Positions 27,090 to 36,096 of a stretch of 64,000 nucleotides of DNA are shown here, piece after piece. A program made the translations under genes and the position numbers. Source of the stretch: CAWCGU01 sp963838095. Lineage in GTDB: Bacteria; Actinomycetota; Thermoleophilia; Solirubrobacterales; 70-9. Position 1 is the first letter of the stretch; the number at the start of each line of letters is the position of its first letter. The notes beneath the pieces are model-generated. The model ran no database searches. It worked only from the letters and a program-made list of their open reading frames with translations, and was not told the origin of the DNA. The stretch spans positions 682,001 to 746,000 of the forward strand of contig CAWIPO010000006.1 in NCBI GenBank assembly GCA_963838095.1. The letters are read 5' to 3'.

Positions 27090-27404
27090 CGGGGCGAAAT
27101 CCACGCCTTCGGCGGACGTGCGACACCTCAGCGTGCGCATATCGCCCCCTATGTGCCCCACGTGCGGCACGTAGCCCTTGATAGCGGCAATGCCGCTCTG
27201 CATGGGACGCGCGCCAATAAATCGCGAACGCACCTTGGGATTGGCGCTTTCCTTTCGCTATGCGACCAAAAGGCGCCAATCGGTCGCGTTGCGCCCCAGA
27301 TCACTCCTTCGATGCTGCCGTTCGTCAACGTTCTCCCTCCCATGCAGAGCAGCAGGGGCACGGCCGCGAAGGTGCTGAAGCACGAACAGGCGTTCGAGGC
27401 GCCT
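27090..27404. other. Structured non-coding region before csbD
   Basis: 315 bp without a convincing gene. It holds AGCGGCA-A-TGCCGCT (27183-27197), GCGACC...GGTCGC (27262-27287), and ATTGGCGC (27240-27247), which can pair with GCGCCAAT at 27211-27218 or with the second copy at 27273-27280, but not both. It also holds one copy of a 21-bp repeat (27309-27329). It may encode a small RNA or a cis-regulatory leader. Confidence 0.4.
27309..27329 (-). repeat. 21-bp repeat, copy 1
   Basis: Identical to 58376-58396. On the minus strand it starts GTTGACGAACGG and would place a TTGACG hexamer. It lies in a non-coding gap 150 bp before csbD. Confidence 0.6.
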
Positions 27405-27428
27405 GTTTTCGCCTTCCGCCGGCGGGTA
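27405..27428 (+). promoter_or_regulatory. Sigma-B/F-type promoter of csbD
   Basis: GTTT at 27405-27408 and GGGTA at 27424-27428 with a 15-bp spacer, matching the GTTT-N14-16-GGGTA pattern of SigB/SigF-type general stress promoters. The csbD start codon is about 50 bp downstream. Confidence 0.65.
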
Positions 27429-27477
27429 GTTGGGTTGGGACGGACCCAAACGCACACAATAAATGGAGGTACAGAGA

Positions 27478-27666
27478 ATGGGCCTGATCGACAAGGCAAC
27501 AGGCAAGGCCAAGCAGGCCATCGGCGAGGTGACCAAGGATCCGAGCCTACGGCGCGAGGGCAAGAAGGAAGAGCGCAAGGGCGAGGCCAAGGAAGAGCTC
27601 CATAACACCGAGGAGAAGGCCGACCGCAAGGCCGAAGAGGTCGCGGACCTCGAACGCCAGACGTAG
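27478..27666 (+). CDS. CsbD-family general stress protein
   Basis: 62 residues, highly charged, with the CsbD pattern MGLIDKATGKAKQAIGEVTK and a Lys/Glu-rich helical remainder. A good ribosome site (GGAGG, 9 bp before ATG) sets the start. CsbD proteins are SigB-controlled in Bacillus, and the promoter seen upstream fits that. A strong terminator follows. The molecular role is not known. Confidence 0.9.
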   Translation: MGLIDKATGKAKQAIGEVTKDPSLRREGKKEERKGEAKEELHNTEEKADRKAEEVADLERQT

Positions 27667-27698
27667 CACGCAGCAACAACCCGAGCAAGGAAGCACAG

Positions 27699-27724
27699 AG
27701 ATGCCCGGCTTCGGCCGGGCATCT
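27699..27724. terminator. Terminator after csbD (TTCG tetraloop)
   Basis: Perfect 11-bp stem AGATGCCCGGC / GCCGGGCATCT closed by a TTCG loop and followed by ATTTAG. It lies between csbD and the convergent mog gene, ending 3 bp before the mog stop, so it may serve both strands. Confidence 0.85.
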
Positions 27725-27726
27725 AT

Positions 27727-28211
27727 TTAGTGGGCGTCGGCATGGCCGGCGAGCAGCTTCAGCGCGTGGGGGAGGGCATCCGCGATAGCCGCGCCGGCCT
27801 GCTCGATGCTGCGGGGGCTGCCGGGGAAGTTGACGATCAGGGTTGCGCCCCTGATTCCCGCGACGGCTCGGGACAGCATCCAGTGGCGAGTGTGCTCGCG
27901 GCTCGCCGCCCGCATCGCCTCGGCAATACCCGGCGCCTCGCGCTCGATCACCGCCCGGGTCGCCTCCGGGGTGACGTCGTTTGGCGAGAAGCCGGTGCCG
28001 CCACTGGTCAGTACAAGCTCGCAGCGCTCGTCGTCCGCCCAGTGGCGCAGCCGCTGCTCGATCAGCTCCCGCAGATCGGCGATCAGGTCCCGGCCCACCA
28101 CCTCGAGGCCGAGGGCGCGTGCGAACTCGTCAAGCGCCGATCCGCTGAGGTCCTCGCCGCCCCGTCCCCATCGGCCCTCGAGGTCGAGATCGTGATCACG
28201 GCCGCTCTCAC
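27727..28211 (-). CDS. mog: Molybdopterin adenylyltransferase / MoaB-like (frameshifted)
   Basis: Around 160 residues of the MogA/MoaB fold. The start reads AAVITISTSRADG; after a shift near 28160 it continues EFARALGLEVVGRDLIAD, LVLTSGGTGFSPNDVTPEAT and LIVNFPGSPRSIEQA. The SGGTG motif binds molybdopterin. It adenylates molybdopterin before MoeA acts. The GTG start overlaps the moaC TGA (GTGA), indicating translational coupling in moeA-moaDE-moaC-mog. Confidence 0.85.
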
Positions 28212-28698
28212 TCCGTGCCCCCGCCGCGCTCCCAGACGCCGCTGCGGCCCCCGCTCTTGTGCACCAGCGCGATTCCCTCGATCGTCACGCCGCGCTCGAT
28301 TCCCTTCACCATGTCGTAGACGGTGAGCGCGGCCACGGCGCACGCGGTCATCGCCTCCATCTCCACTCCCGTGCGCCCGACGGTGCGCGCCTCGGCCTCG
28401 AGCCGTACCCGGCCTTCTGCCTGTCGATCCAGCCGCGGACGTCGACGTGCGTGAGCGCAAGCGGGTGCGCGAGCGGGATCAGCTCGTCTGTGCGCTTCGC
28501 CGCGCCGATCCCCGCGATCCGCGCTGTGGCCAGGACGTCGCCCTTGGGAGCGTCGCCGGCGGCGACCGCCTTCGCGGTCTCGGGCGACATCCGAATGCTC
28601 GCTTCGGCGACGGCGCGGCGCTCGCTCTCCTGCTTGTCGCCGACATCCACCATCCGCGCCGAGCCCTCGTCGTCGAGGTGGGTGAGCCGGTCGTTCAC
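28208..28698 (-). CDS. moaC: Cyclic pyranopterin monophosphate synthase MoaC (frameshifted)
   Basis: About 162 residues. MoaC signatures are MVDVGDKQESERRAVAEA, KGDVLATARIAGI and IPLAHPLALTHVDV, and after a shift near 28410 GVEMEAMTACAVAALTVYDM and GIALVHKSGGRSG. It converts the MoaA product into cyclic pyranopterin monophosphate. Start GTG at 28698 overlaps the moaDE stop. Confidence 0.9.
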
Positions 28699-29355
28699 GG
28701 TACGTGCCCCTCGACCCACTGCTTCTCGCCCCGATCGACCTCCTGCTTCCAGATCGGCGCCTCGGCCTTGATCCGGTCGATCGCCTCTCGCCCACCCGCG
28801 AAAGCGGCGTCGCGGTGGGGTGCGGAGACCGCAACGACGACGCTGGTCTCTCCGAGAGGGACGGCTCCGATCCGGTGCTCGGCGGCGGCGGCCTGGAGTC
28901 CGTGCCGCTCCGACCACCTCCCGCAGGATCGAAGCGATTCTCTCCTCGGCCATCTCCCGGTAGGCCTCGTAGTCGAGCTGCTCGACGTCCCGTGTCGTGC
29001 CCTGGAAGGTGACGATCGCCCCCGCGCCGGGGCGACCGACGAGCTCCGACATCCCCTGCACCGAGAGCCGATCTTCGGTCACCCGCGCGTGCACCTCGGC
29101 GCCGCCGCTCACGGGCGGGATCACCGCCATCTCGTCGCCGGGACGCAGCAGGGCGTCGGTCGGCGCGTACTCGCGATTCACCGCCGCCCGCACCGGCATT
29201 CGCCCGATCACGTCCTCCAGGCCGGGCTCACGTTCCAGCGCCGCGAGCGCATCGGCGACCGTCGCACCATCGGGAAGCTCGAGCTCGAGCGAGTCGCGCC
29301 CAGCGCGCTCGCGCAGGATCGCGAACAGCCGCACATGGACGGTCATCGACGTCAT
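28695..29355 (-). CDS. Fused MoaD-MoaE molybdopterin synthase (frameshifted)
   Basis: Residues 1 to about 86 are MoaD-like (VHVRLFAILRERAGRDSLEL ... MAVIPPVSGG), where the GG sits at the position of the free C-terminus of MoaD. The frame then continues directly into MoaE (VTEDRLSVQGMSELV, GAIVTFQGTTRD, YEAYREMAEE). After a shift near 28920 come HRIGAVPLGETSVVVAVSAP and the active-site WKQE. Fusion to MoaE buries the Gly-Gly tail that normally receives sulfur, so either cleavage or a different sulfur route is needed. ATG at 29355 or 29346. Confidence 0.8.
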
Positions 29356-29356
29356 G

Positions 29357-30595
29357 CTAGACGCGCTGAAGGAGTTCGATCTCGACCCGGGCCCCTGCCG
29401 GTTGCGGGCCTGCGGGGCCGGGGATGATCGCCAGCGCATCGGCGCCGAGCATCGAGGTGAGGACGTGGGAGCCCTGGGGGCCGGTGGGCGTCGCCTTCCA
29501 GCCCGACTCGCCGAGCTCCAGCCGGCAGCGCACGGCGTGGGCGCGGCCCGGCTTCTTCTCCTCGTATGGGGCGGCAAGCGTCGCGACGGTTCGGTCGACA
29601 TCGGGCTGCGCTCCGGACAGCGACCGCAGCCCGGGGCGGACGAAAAGGATGAACGTCACCACCGCCGAGACCGGGTTTCCCGGCAGCCCGAAGACGAGGG
29701 TGCGCCCGCGCCCGCCGCCTTCATGGACGCCGAAGAAGGTCGGCTTGCCGGGCCGCAGTGCCACCCCCCAGAAGCGCTCCTCGACACCCAGCTCCTGAAG
29801 CGCCGGCCGCACGTGATCGTGCTCGCCGACCGACATCCCGCCGCACACCACGGCGACGTCGGCGTTCAGTGCCCGCTGAAGCGCGGCGACCGTCTCGGAG
29901 GGGTCGTCGACCGTGCGCTCGACCGAGGTCACCTCCCCTCCGGCCAGCGATGCCAGCGCCGGCACGGAATACGCGTTCGAATTCCGAACCGCCCCAGGGC
30001 GCATCGGCTCGTCCGGCCCGATCAGCTCGTCGCCTGTGCACAGCACCGACACCCTCGGCCGCCGGACGCAGGCGGCGACCGGTCGCGCCGCCGAGACCAG
30101 CACACCCAACTCCGACGGGCCCAGCGCCGTGCCCGGCTCGAGGACCACATCGCCGATCGCGGCGTCTTCGCCGGCGCGGCGAATGTTCAACCCCGGTTGC
30201 GCCTCGGCCGTCACCTGGACGCTGCCATCGCTTGCGCGGGTGTCCTCGACGCGGACGACCGCGTCGGCGCCTTCGGGCACGGCTGCCCCGGTCGAGATCC
30301 CGAATGCCTCGCCGCCGCGCAATGCCGAACCTGCCGGCGAGCCCGCGCGCGACTGGCCCGCGATCCGCAGGCTCACCGGTTGCTCCTCGCTGGCCCCACC
30401 GGTCTCGGAGGCGATCACGGCGAATCCGTCCATCGCCGAGTTGTCGAATCCCGGGACGTTCTCGGGGCTCGTTATCCGCTCGGCCAGCACTCGGCCTAGG
30501 GCGCCGCCGACAGCGACCTGCTCGGTGTCGAGGGGCTGCGCCTCCGCGAGCACGAGGCGACGTGCCTTCTCGATCTCAATCAGCTTCGCGGGCAT
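29357..30595 (-). CDS. moeA: Molybdopterin molybdenumtransferase MoeA
   Basis: 412 residues with all MoeA domains: NVPGFDNSAMDGFAV, SIGAAVPEGAD-type motif (STGAAVPEGADAVVRVEDT), VSVLCTGDELIGPDEP, CGGMSVGEHDHVRP, the substrate loop LPGNPVSAVV and the C-terminal MoeA domain. It inserts molybdate into adenylylated molybdopterin. First gene of a four-gene cofactor operon and divergent from mobA. Confidence 0.95.
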   Translation of the reverse strand: MPAKLIEIEKARRLVLAEAQPLDTEQVAVGGALGRVLAERITSPENVPGFDNSAMDGFAVIASETGGASEEQPVSLRIAGQSRAGSPAGSALRGGEAFGISTGAAVPEGADAVVRVEDTRASDGSVQVTAEAQPGLNIRRAGEDAAIGDVVLEPGTALGPSELGVLVSAARPVAACVRRPRVSVLCTGDELIGPDEPMRPGAVRNSNAYSVPALASLAGGEVTSVERTVDDPSETVAALQRALNADVAVVCGGMSVGEHDHVRPALQELGVEERFWGVALRPGKPTFFGVHEGGGRGRTLVFGLPGNPVSAVVTFILFVRPGLRSLSGAQPDVDRTVATLAAPYEEKKPGRAHAVRCRLELGESGWKATPTGPQGSHVLTSMLGADALAIIPGPAGPQPAGARVEIELLQRV

Positions 30596-30634
30596 CGGCC
30601 CCGCCGAGGGTAGTCGCCTGGTACGACTATCGCC

Positions 30635-31231
30635 GTGACGCGTTCCGGGGTCCTATGCGCCGTGCTCGCCGGAGGCGCAAGTCGCAGGATGGGGCGGCCG
30701 AAGACTCTCGTCGAGCTCGGCGGGCGGGCGCTGATCGAGTACCCGCTCGCGGCGGCCGCCGAAGCCGGCCTCGAGACCGCGGTTGTGGCCAAGGCATCGA
30801 CCCCGCTGCCCAGCGTTGACGCCGCGGTGATCGTCGAGCCGGACGAGCCGCAGCACCCGCTCAACGGCCTGATCGCCGCGCTGAATGCCAGCGAGGGGCG
30901 CCCCGTGATCGCACTCGGATGCGACATGCCGTTTGTCGATCCGGCGCTGCTGGAACATCTCGCGGGCCTCCGCGACGCGCTGGCCGTCTGCAAGGTGCGC
31001 GGGCGGCTGCAGCCACTGCTCGGCCGCTACGAGCCGAGTCTCCTGCCCCACCTCGCGACGCCGCTGGAGGACGACTGGGCGCTGACCGAGGCGGTCACGG
31101 CGCTCCACCCGCGGGTGCTCTCCGAGGCGGACATGGCGCAGTTCGGCGACCCCGCGATCCTGACCTTCAACGTCAACGATGATGCCGACCTCGCGGCCGC
31201 GGAGGCGCTGCTCAAAGAGGCTCGACGCTGA
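30635..31231 (+). CDS. mobA: Molybdenum cofactor guanylyltransferase-like protein MobA
   Basis: 198 residues. It opens with the nucleotidyltransferase motif LAGGASRRMGRPK, followed by EPDEPQHPLNGL and ALGCDMPFVDP (metal-binding Asp). It attaches GMP to Mo-molybdopterin to form the bis-MGD type cofactor used by enzymes such as the oxidoreductase at 40-42 kb. GTG start 39 bp from moeA, so the promoters are shared. Confidence 0.85.
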   Translation: MTRSGVLCAVLAGGASRRMGRPKTLVELGGRALIEYPLAAAAEAGLETAVVAKASTPLPSVDAAVIVEPDEPQHPLNGLIAALNASEGRPVIALGCDMPFVDPALLEHLAGLRDALAVCKVRGRLQPLLGRYEPSLLPHLATPLEDDWALTEAVTALHPRVLSEADMAQFGDPAILTFNVNDDADLAAAEALLKEARR

Positions 31232-31320
31232 CGCGGGCGTTGTAGTCGGGGACCCCGGTTCTTTCAGCAGCTGCTACGTGGGATCCTCGCAGGCGGCGCA
31301 AGCGCCACCATACGTAGGTA

Positions 31321-32762
31321 GTGGAGCGGCGATCCCTGTTGTTGCGCGAAACGCGCCCCCCGATGGCGCTGGGCTTCTCCGTGGCGGTCGGGGCCGTCGT
31401 CGCGATCACCGCGCTCATCTACGCGCTCAAGGAGGTGATGCCGGAGGTATCGACGGGCGTTCTGTATCTGCTCGCCGTGCTCGTCGTGTCGACCTTCTGG
31501 GGTCTCTGGATGGGGATCTTCACCAGCCTCCTCAGCGCCGCGGCGTTCAACTTCTTCCACATTCCTCCGACAGGCGAGTTCACCATCGCCGAGGCGCAAA
31601 ACTGGGTCGCGCTGGTCGTGTTCTTCGGCGCCGCGGTCCTCGCCAGCTCGGTCGCCGAGCTGGCTCGAAGCCGCGCGATCGAGGCGGAGTTCCGTCGCCG
31701 CGAAGCCGAGCTGGCCACCGAGATGGCCCGGCTCCTGCTCGGCGGCGCTCGGCCAACGGAGGCTCGGGCGGAAGCCGCCGCCCGCTTGGCGGGGGCGCTG
31801 GGATTACGGCAGGCGCGGATCGTGCTCGCAGACGAGCCTGCGGCGAGCCCGGACAGAACGGAGACTGCGATCCCGCTTAATCAGGGCGGCCGGAAGATCG
31901 GGACGCTGTTCGTCCCCGAGGACGCCGACCCCGAAGCGATGGAGTTGCTCCGCGCCGGGGTTGCGCCCGCCCTCGAGACGCTGCTTGCTGCCGCTCTCGA
32001 GCGCGAGCGGCTCCAGGCCGAGGTGGTTGAGGCGGATGCATTGCGGCGCAGCGACGTGATCAAGACGGCGCTGCTGCGCGCCGTTTCCCATGACCTGCGC
32101 ACGCCGCTGACGGCGATCGTCGCCGCCGGCGAGGCACTCGGCTCCTCGACGATCAGCTCCGAGGACAGAGCCGAGCTGGCGCAGACGGTTACCGCCGAGA
32201 GCTCGCGGCTTTCCGGACTGGTCGAGAAGCTGCTCGATCTCTCGCGCCTGGAGGCGGGGGCGGCGAGCCTCGCCGCGACTGGTGCTCGATCGACGAGATC
32301 GTGCATGTCGCGGCCGAGCAGGTCGGAGTGCGGGGGTCGTTCAAGCTCGCGATCGACCGAGATCTACCGCTCGTCAACGCTGACGCTGCGCAGCTCGAGC
32401 GCGCGTTGGCGAACGTGATGGAGAACGCCGCCCAGCACTCCGAGGGACGTCCGGTGTCGGTGCGCGCGCGGGTCGTCGGCTCGCGGCTGGTGATCCGCGT
32501 CGTCGACCAAGGGCGGGGCATCCCGGCGGACGAGCTGGAGCTGATCTTCGAGCCGTTCTATCGCGCGGGCGACGGTCGATCCCCAGGTGGTGGATCGGGG
32601 CTCGGGCTCGCGATCGCCCGCGGCTTCGTGAGCGCGAACGGAGGACGGATCTGGGCCGAGTCGCTGCCCGGCCAGGGCTCGGTGATCGTGATCGAGATTC
32701 CGCTCCAGCCCGGCGCCGCTTCCACCGACACCGTTTTCGGCAGAAGCGCCAGCGCGTCATGA
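31321..32762 (+). CDS. KdpD C-terminal half: DUF4118 sensor histidine kinase (frameshifted)
   Basis: About 480 residues. Four membrane helices with the DUF4118 signature (FNFFHIPPTGEFTI), a GAF-like linker, and an H-box AVSHDLRTPLTAI with His257. A shift near 32280 precedes the N-box NVMENAAQHS, the D-box VVDQGRGIP and GGGSGLGLAIARGFV. This equals the C-terminal half of KdpD; the N-terminal KdpD/USP half is a separate gene at 38194. The ATGA overlap with kdpE shows coupling. Confidence 0.85.
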
Positions 32763-33436
32763 GCGGCCCGCGCGTGTTGGTCTGCGACGACGAGCCGCAG
32801 ATTGTCCGCGCACTGAAGGTGGTGCTGCGAGAAGCCGGATTCGAGGTCGTCGTTGCCGAGAACGGGGAGGAGGCGCTCGATCGGGCGGCGGTCGAGCCGC
32901 CCGACGCCGCGATCATCGACCTGATCCTCCCCGACATCGACGGGATCGAGGTCTGCCGCCGCCTTCGCGAGTGGTCCTCGGCGCCGATCATCCTGCTGTC
33001 TGCGGTGGGGGAGGAGGGCGAGAAGGTGCGAGCGCTTGAGGCCGGCGCGGACGACTACGTGACAAAGCCGTTCGGTCCCAAGGAACTGGTCGCCCGGGTG
33101 CAGGCGGCCCTGCGACGGTCGGCCCCCGAGGCGGAAGAGCAGGCGGTCACGGTCGACGGGCTCGAGGTCGACTTTGCGGCGCGGATAGTCCGTCGCCAGG
33201 GAGACGAGGTCCACCTGACCCCGATCGAGTTCGACCTGCTCCGGGTGCTTGTCAGGAACCGCGGCAGGCTGATGACGCATCGCTCGCTGCTGACCGAGGT
33301 CTGGGGACCGGGATACGCAGAGGACACGGCCGTCCTCCGCACCCACATTGCGAACCTGCGACGCAAGATCGAGCCGGAGGGAGCGCGGCGGTACGTGCGC
33401 ACGGATCCGGGAGTGGGATACAGATTCGCCGGCTGA
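32759..33436 (+). CDS. kdpE: KdpE-like response regulator
   Basis: 225 residues. Receiver domain with Asp10/Asp11, phospho-Asp54 (AAIIDLILPD) and KPFG, followed by an OmpR-type winged helix (LTPIEFDLLRVLVRNRGRLM, then VGYRF at the end). Phosphorylated by the upstream kinase, it should activate kdp under potassium limitation or osmotic stress. An 11-bp-spaced direct repeat 30 bp after its stop is the likely binding site. Confidence 0.9.
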   Translation: MSGPRVLVCDDEPQIVRALKVVLREAGFEVVVAENGEEALDRAAVEPPDAAIIDLILPDIDGIEVCRRLREWSSAPIILLSAVGEEGEKVRALEAGADDYVTKPFGPKELVARVQAALRRSAPEAEEQAVTVDGLEVDFAARIVRRQGDEVHLTPIEFDLLRVLVRNRGRLMTHRSLLTEVWGPGYAEDTAVLRTHIANLRRKIEPEGARRYVRTDPGVGYRFAG

Positions 33437-33465
33437 TCCAGTTGCGCCCACGGCTGTACGCGTCG

Positions 33466-33486
33466 ATCTTGACGCAATCTTGACGC
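33466..33486 (+). promoter_or_regulatory. Direct-repeat KdpE-type operator
   Basis: ATCTTGACGC at 33466-33475 and again at 33477-33486, an 11-bp period typical of tandem OmpR-family binding. It lies before the first gene of the kdp operon. The second copy also provides a TTGACG hexamer that could be a -35. Confidence 0.65.
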
Positions 33487-33539
33487 GCTGAGGCGGAATC
33501 CCCACACGTCCTTCACGGGGCGGGACCGATCCTGTTGGT

Positions 33540-33620
33540 GTGGATTTGGTCTCGATCGCAATCGCAATCGCCTGCTTCGCGGCGTTCTACGCGCTGATCT
33601 ACGGATTGGACCGCGTATGA
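33540..33620 (+). CDS. 26-residue membrane peptide before kdpF
   Basis: GTG at 33540 opens MDLVSIAIAIACFAAFYALI plus YGLDRV, one membrane helix with a short charged tail. Its TGA overlaps the kdpF ATG (ATGA). A similar short peptide upstream of kdpF would be a second small subunit or a translational lead; the function is inferred from position only. Confidence 0.5.
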   Translation: MDLVSIAIAIACFAAFYALIYGLDRV

Positions 33621-33706
33621 CGGTCGCCGAAGCGGTGATGCTGGCGCTGTCGCTGGTGCTGTTCGCGTACCTCTTCTACGCCCTGCTTCGGGGCGAGAAG
33701 CTGTGA
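33617..33706 (+). CDS. kdpF: KdpF, small subunit of K+-transporting ATPase
   Basis: 29 residues: a single hydrophobic helix (VMLALSLVLFAYLFYALLRG) with EKL at the end, as in KdpF, which stabilises the Kdp complex. ATGA overlap upstream and GTGA overlap with kdpA downstream give tight coupling. Confidence 0.8.
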   Translation: MTVAEAVMLALSLVLFAYLFYALLRGEKL

Positions 33707-35460
33707 CGCTCCAGGGCTGGCTTCAGATCGGCTTCTACATCGCCGTGTTGACGGCGCTGGCGCTGCCGCTGGGCCGTTACATGGCGAGGGTGTACCAGGG
33801 CGAGGCGGTGATGCTGACCAGGGTCCTCGGACCCGTCGAGCGCCTGATCTACCGCCTGCTCGGGCCGAGCGCCCGCCGCGAGCAGGACTGGAAGTCCTAC
33901 GCGAAGACGACCGTCGTGTTCAGCCTTCTCTTCTGGATCGTGCTGTACGTGATCCTGCGAACCCAGGGCATCCAGCCCTTTAACCCCGACGGCTTCGACT
34001 CCGGTCCCTGGAACCTCACCTTCAACACCACCTCTTCGTTCATCTCGAACACGAACTGGCAGTACTACGGCGGGGAGACGACGCTCTCGTACTTCTCCCA
34101 GATGGTGGGGCTCGCGGTGCAGAACTTTGTCTCCGCCGCGGTCGGGATGGCGGTGCTGGCGGCGGTGATCCGCGGCATCGCTTCTCATGGCGCGAAGGCG
34201 CTCGGGAACTTCTGGCAGGACCTGACTCGAAGCCTGCTCTACATCCTGCTGCCGCTGTCCGTGATCGGCGCCCTCGTGCTCGTCTCCCAGGGCGTGATCC
34301 AGACTCTCGACGGCGCGACCAGCTTCCAAACCCTCACCGGTGACGGCCAGACGCTGGCGCTCGGGCCGGTCGCGAGCCAGGAGGCGATCAAGCAGCTCGG
34401 GACCAACGGCGGCGGCTTCTTCAACGTCAACTCCACGTTCCCATTCGAGAACCCGACCGCCTTCTCGGGCTTCGTCGAGATGCTCTTCATCCTCCTGATC
34501 CCGGCCGGGCTCGTGTTCACCTACGGGCGCATGGTCGGCAACCGCCGCCACGGCTGGGCGCTGTACGGAGCGATGGCCGTGATGCTGGTCGTCGGCTTCT
34601 TCGTCAGTTACGCGGCCGAGCAGAACGGCTCCCCGGCCCAGAAGGCCGCCGGGCTGGAGATGGCCGCGGAGGACGGCACCAGCGGCGGCAACATGGAGGG
34701 CAAGGAGGTCCGCAACGGGATCGTCGCCAGCTCGGAGTGGGCGACAACCACGACGGCCGCCTCGAACGGCTCGGTGAACTCGGCGCACGACTCCTACACG
34801 GGGATCGGAGGGGCGGTGCCGCTGACCAACATGATGACCGGGGAGGTGATCTTCGGCGGGGTCGGCTCGGGCATGTACGGGATGCTGCTTTTCATCCTGC
34901 TGACGGTGTTCATCGCCGGGCTGATGGTGGGACGAACACCCGAGTATCTGGGGAAGAAGGTCGAGGCGAGGGAGATCAAGCTTGTTCTGATCGGTGTCCT
35001 GCTGATGCCGCTGGTGGTGCTCGTCTCGACCTCGTTCGCGGTCTCCACCGACGACGGCAAGCAGTCGATTTACAACCCGAAACCGCAGGGCTTCTCGGAG
35101 AGCCTCTACGCGTACACCTCTCAGGGGAACAACAACGGCTCCGCCTTCGCCGGCTACACGGGCTTCATCCAGCCGAACGCTCCCGGCAACGTCGACTCCT
35201 ACGGCTTCGACTTCGCGAACCTCGTCGGCGGCATTGCGATGCTGTTCGGGCGCTTCGTGCCGCTGCTTGCGGCACTGGCAATTGCCGGTTCCCTGGCATC
35301 GAAGCGGATCGCGCCACCCGGGCCTGGGACCTTCCGCACTGACACTCCGACCTTTGCGGTGCTGCTGATCGGGGTCGTGATCCTCGTCGGCGCGCTCACC
35401 TTCTTCCCGTCCCTGCTGCTCGGACCGATCGTCCAGGGCTTGACCCCGAACCTCTTCTGA
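33703..35460 (+). CDS. kdpA: K+-transporting ATPase subunit A
   Basis: 585 residues, about ten membrane helices, slightly longer than the common 557. Selectivity-filter-like loops include FNTTSSFISNTNWQYYGGE, LGTNGGGFFNVNSTFPFENP (given here to 20) and GGVGSGMYGM, as in the potassium channel-like KdpA. It forms the K+ pathway energised by KdpB. Followed directly (stop/start overlap) by kdpC rather than kdpB. Confidence 0.95.
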   Translation: MTLQGWLQIGFYIAVLTALALPLGRYMARVYQGEAVMLTRVLGPVERLIYRLLGPSARREQDWKSYAKTTVVFSLLFWIVLYVILRTQGIQPFNPDGFDSGPWNLTFNTTSSFISNTNWQYYGGETTLSYFSQMVGLAVQNFVSAAVGMAVLAAVIRGIASHGAKALGNFWQDLTRSLLYILLPLSVIGALVLVSQGVIQTLDGATSFQTLTGDGQTLALGPVASQEAIKQLGTNGGGFFNVNSTFPFENPTAFSGFVEMLFILLIPAGLVFTYGRMVGNRRHGWALYGAMAVMLVVGFFVSYAAEQNGSPAQKAAGLEMAAEDGTSGGNMEGKEVRNGIVASSEWATTTTAASNGSVNSAHDSYTGIGGAVPLTNMMTGEVIFGGVGSGMYGMLLFILLTVFIAGLMVGRTPEYLGKKVEAREIKLVLIGVLLMPLVVLVSTSFAVSTDDGKQSIYNPKPQGFSESLYAYTSQGNNNGSAFAGYTGFIQPNAPGNVDSYGFDFANLVGGIAMLFGRFVPLLAALAIAGSLASKRIAPPGPGTFRTDTPTFAVLLIGVVILVGALTFFPSLLLGPIVQGLTPNLF

Positions 35461-36089
35461 TGCGCCGCGACCTCGTCACATCGGTGGTTGCGATCGTCGT
35501 CTTCACGGTCCTCTTCGGGCTCGTCTACCCGCTCGCGGTCACCGGGATCTCGCAGCTCGCCTTCCCCGGCAAGGCCGACGGCAGCCGCGTGGAGCGCGAC
35601 GGCGAGGTGGTCGGCTCGGAGCTGATCGGCCAGGGATTCACCGTCCGCGTTCCGGTCCCCGGTTCGAACGGGGAGAAGTTCGAGCGCGTCCCCGATCCGG
35701 CGTACTTCCAGAGCCGCCCGTCGGTGACCAAGTACAGCCCCGACGTCACTTTCTTCAACAACCTCGGGCCGAACGACAAGGGGCTGTCGAAGTTCTTCGA
35801 GGAGCAGATCGCCGTTACCTGACGCTCGAGGGTCCTTCAACCCCGGGCTGACCGAAGCGGACGTGCCCGTGGATGCCGTCACCACGTCAGCCTCGGGCGT
35901 CGATCCCCACATCTCGGAGGCGAACGCCCTGATCCAGGCGAACCGCGTCGCCTCCGAGCGCGGGCTCCCCGTCGAGACGGTTCAGGAGCTGATCGACGAG
36001 AACACCGACGGGCGCGCGCTCGGGTTCCTCGGCGAGCCCGGCGTAAACGTCTTGGAACTCAACCTGGCGCTTGACGCCGAGGAGGGTAG
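35460..36089 (+). CDS. kdpC: K+-transporting ATPase subunit C (frameshifted)
   Basis: The N-terminal half (ATG 35460) has one membrane helix (SVVAIVVFTVLFGLVYPLAV) and PAYFQSRPS. The C-terminal half in another frame carries TTSASGVDPHISEANALIQA and LGFLGEPGVNVLELNLALD. Two shifts near 35812 and 35840 join them through YLTLEGP and NPGLTEADVPVD. The frame then runs without a stop into kdpB. A TAG at 36087 in a neighbouring frame is the likely true end. KdpC lies outside the membrane and KdpB starts inside, so a fusion is unlikely. Confidence 0.85.
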
Positions 36090-36096
36090 TGCACGC

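Noticed and set aside
31232..31320. Terminator or riboswitch between mobA and the kinase gene
   Set aside because: Only a 5-bp hairpin (GGCGC-AA-GCGCC) is present with no T-run; too weak to call.
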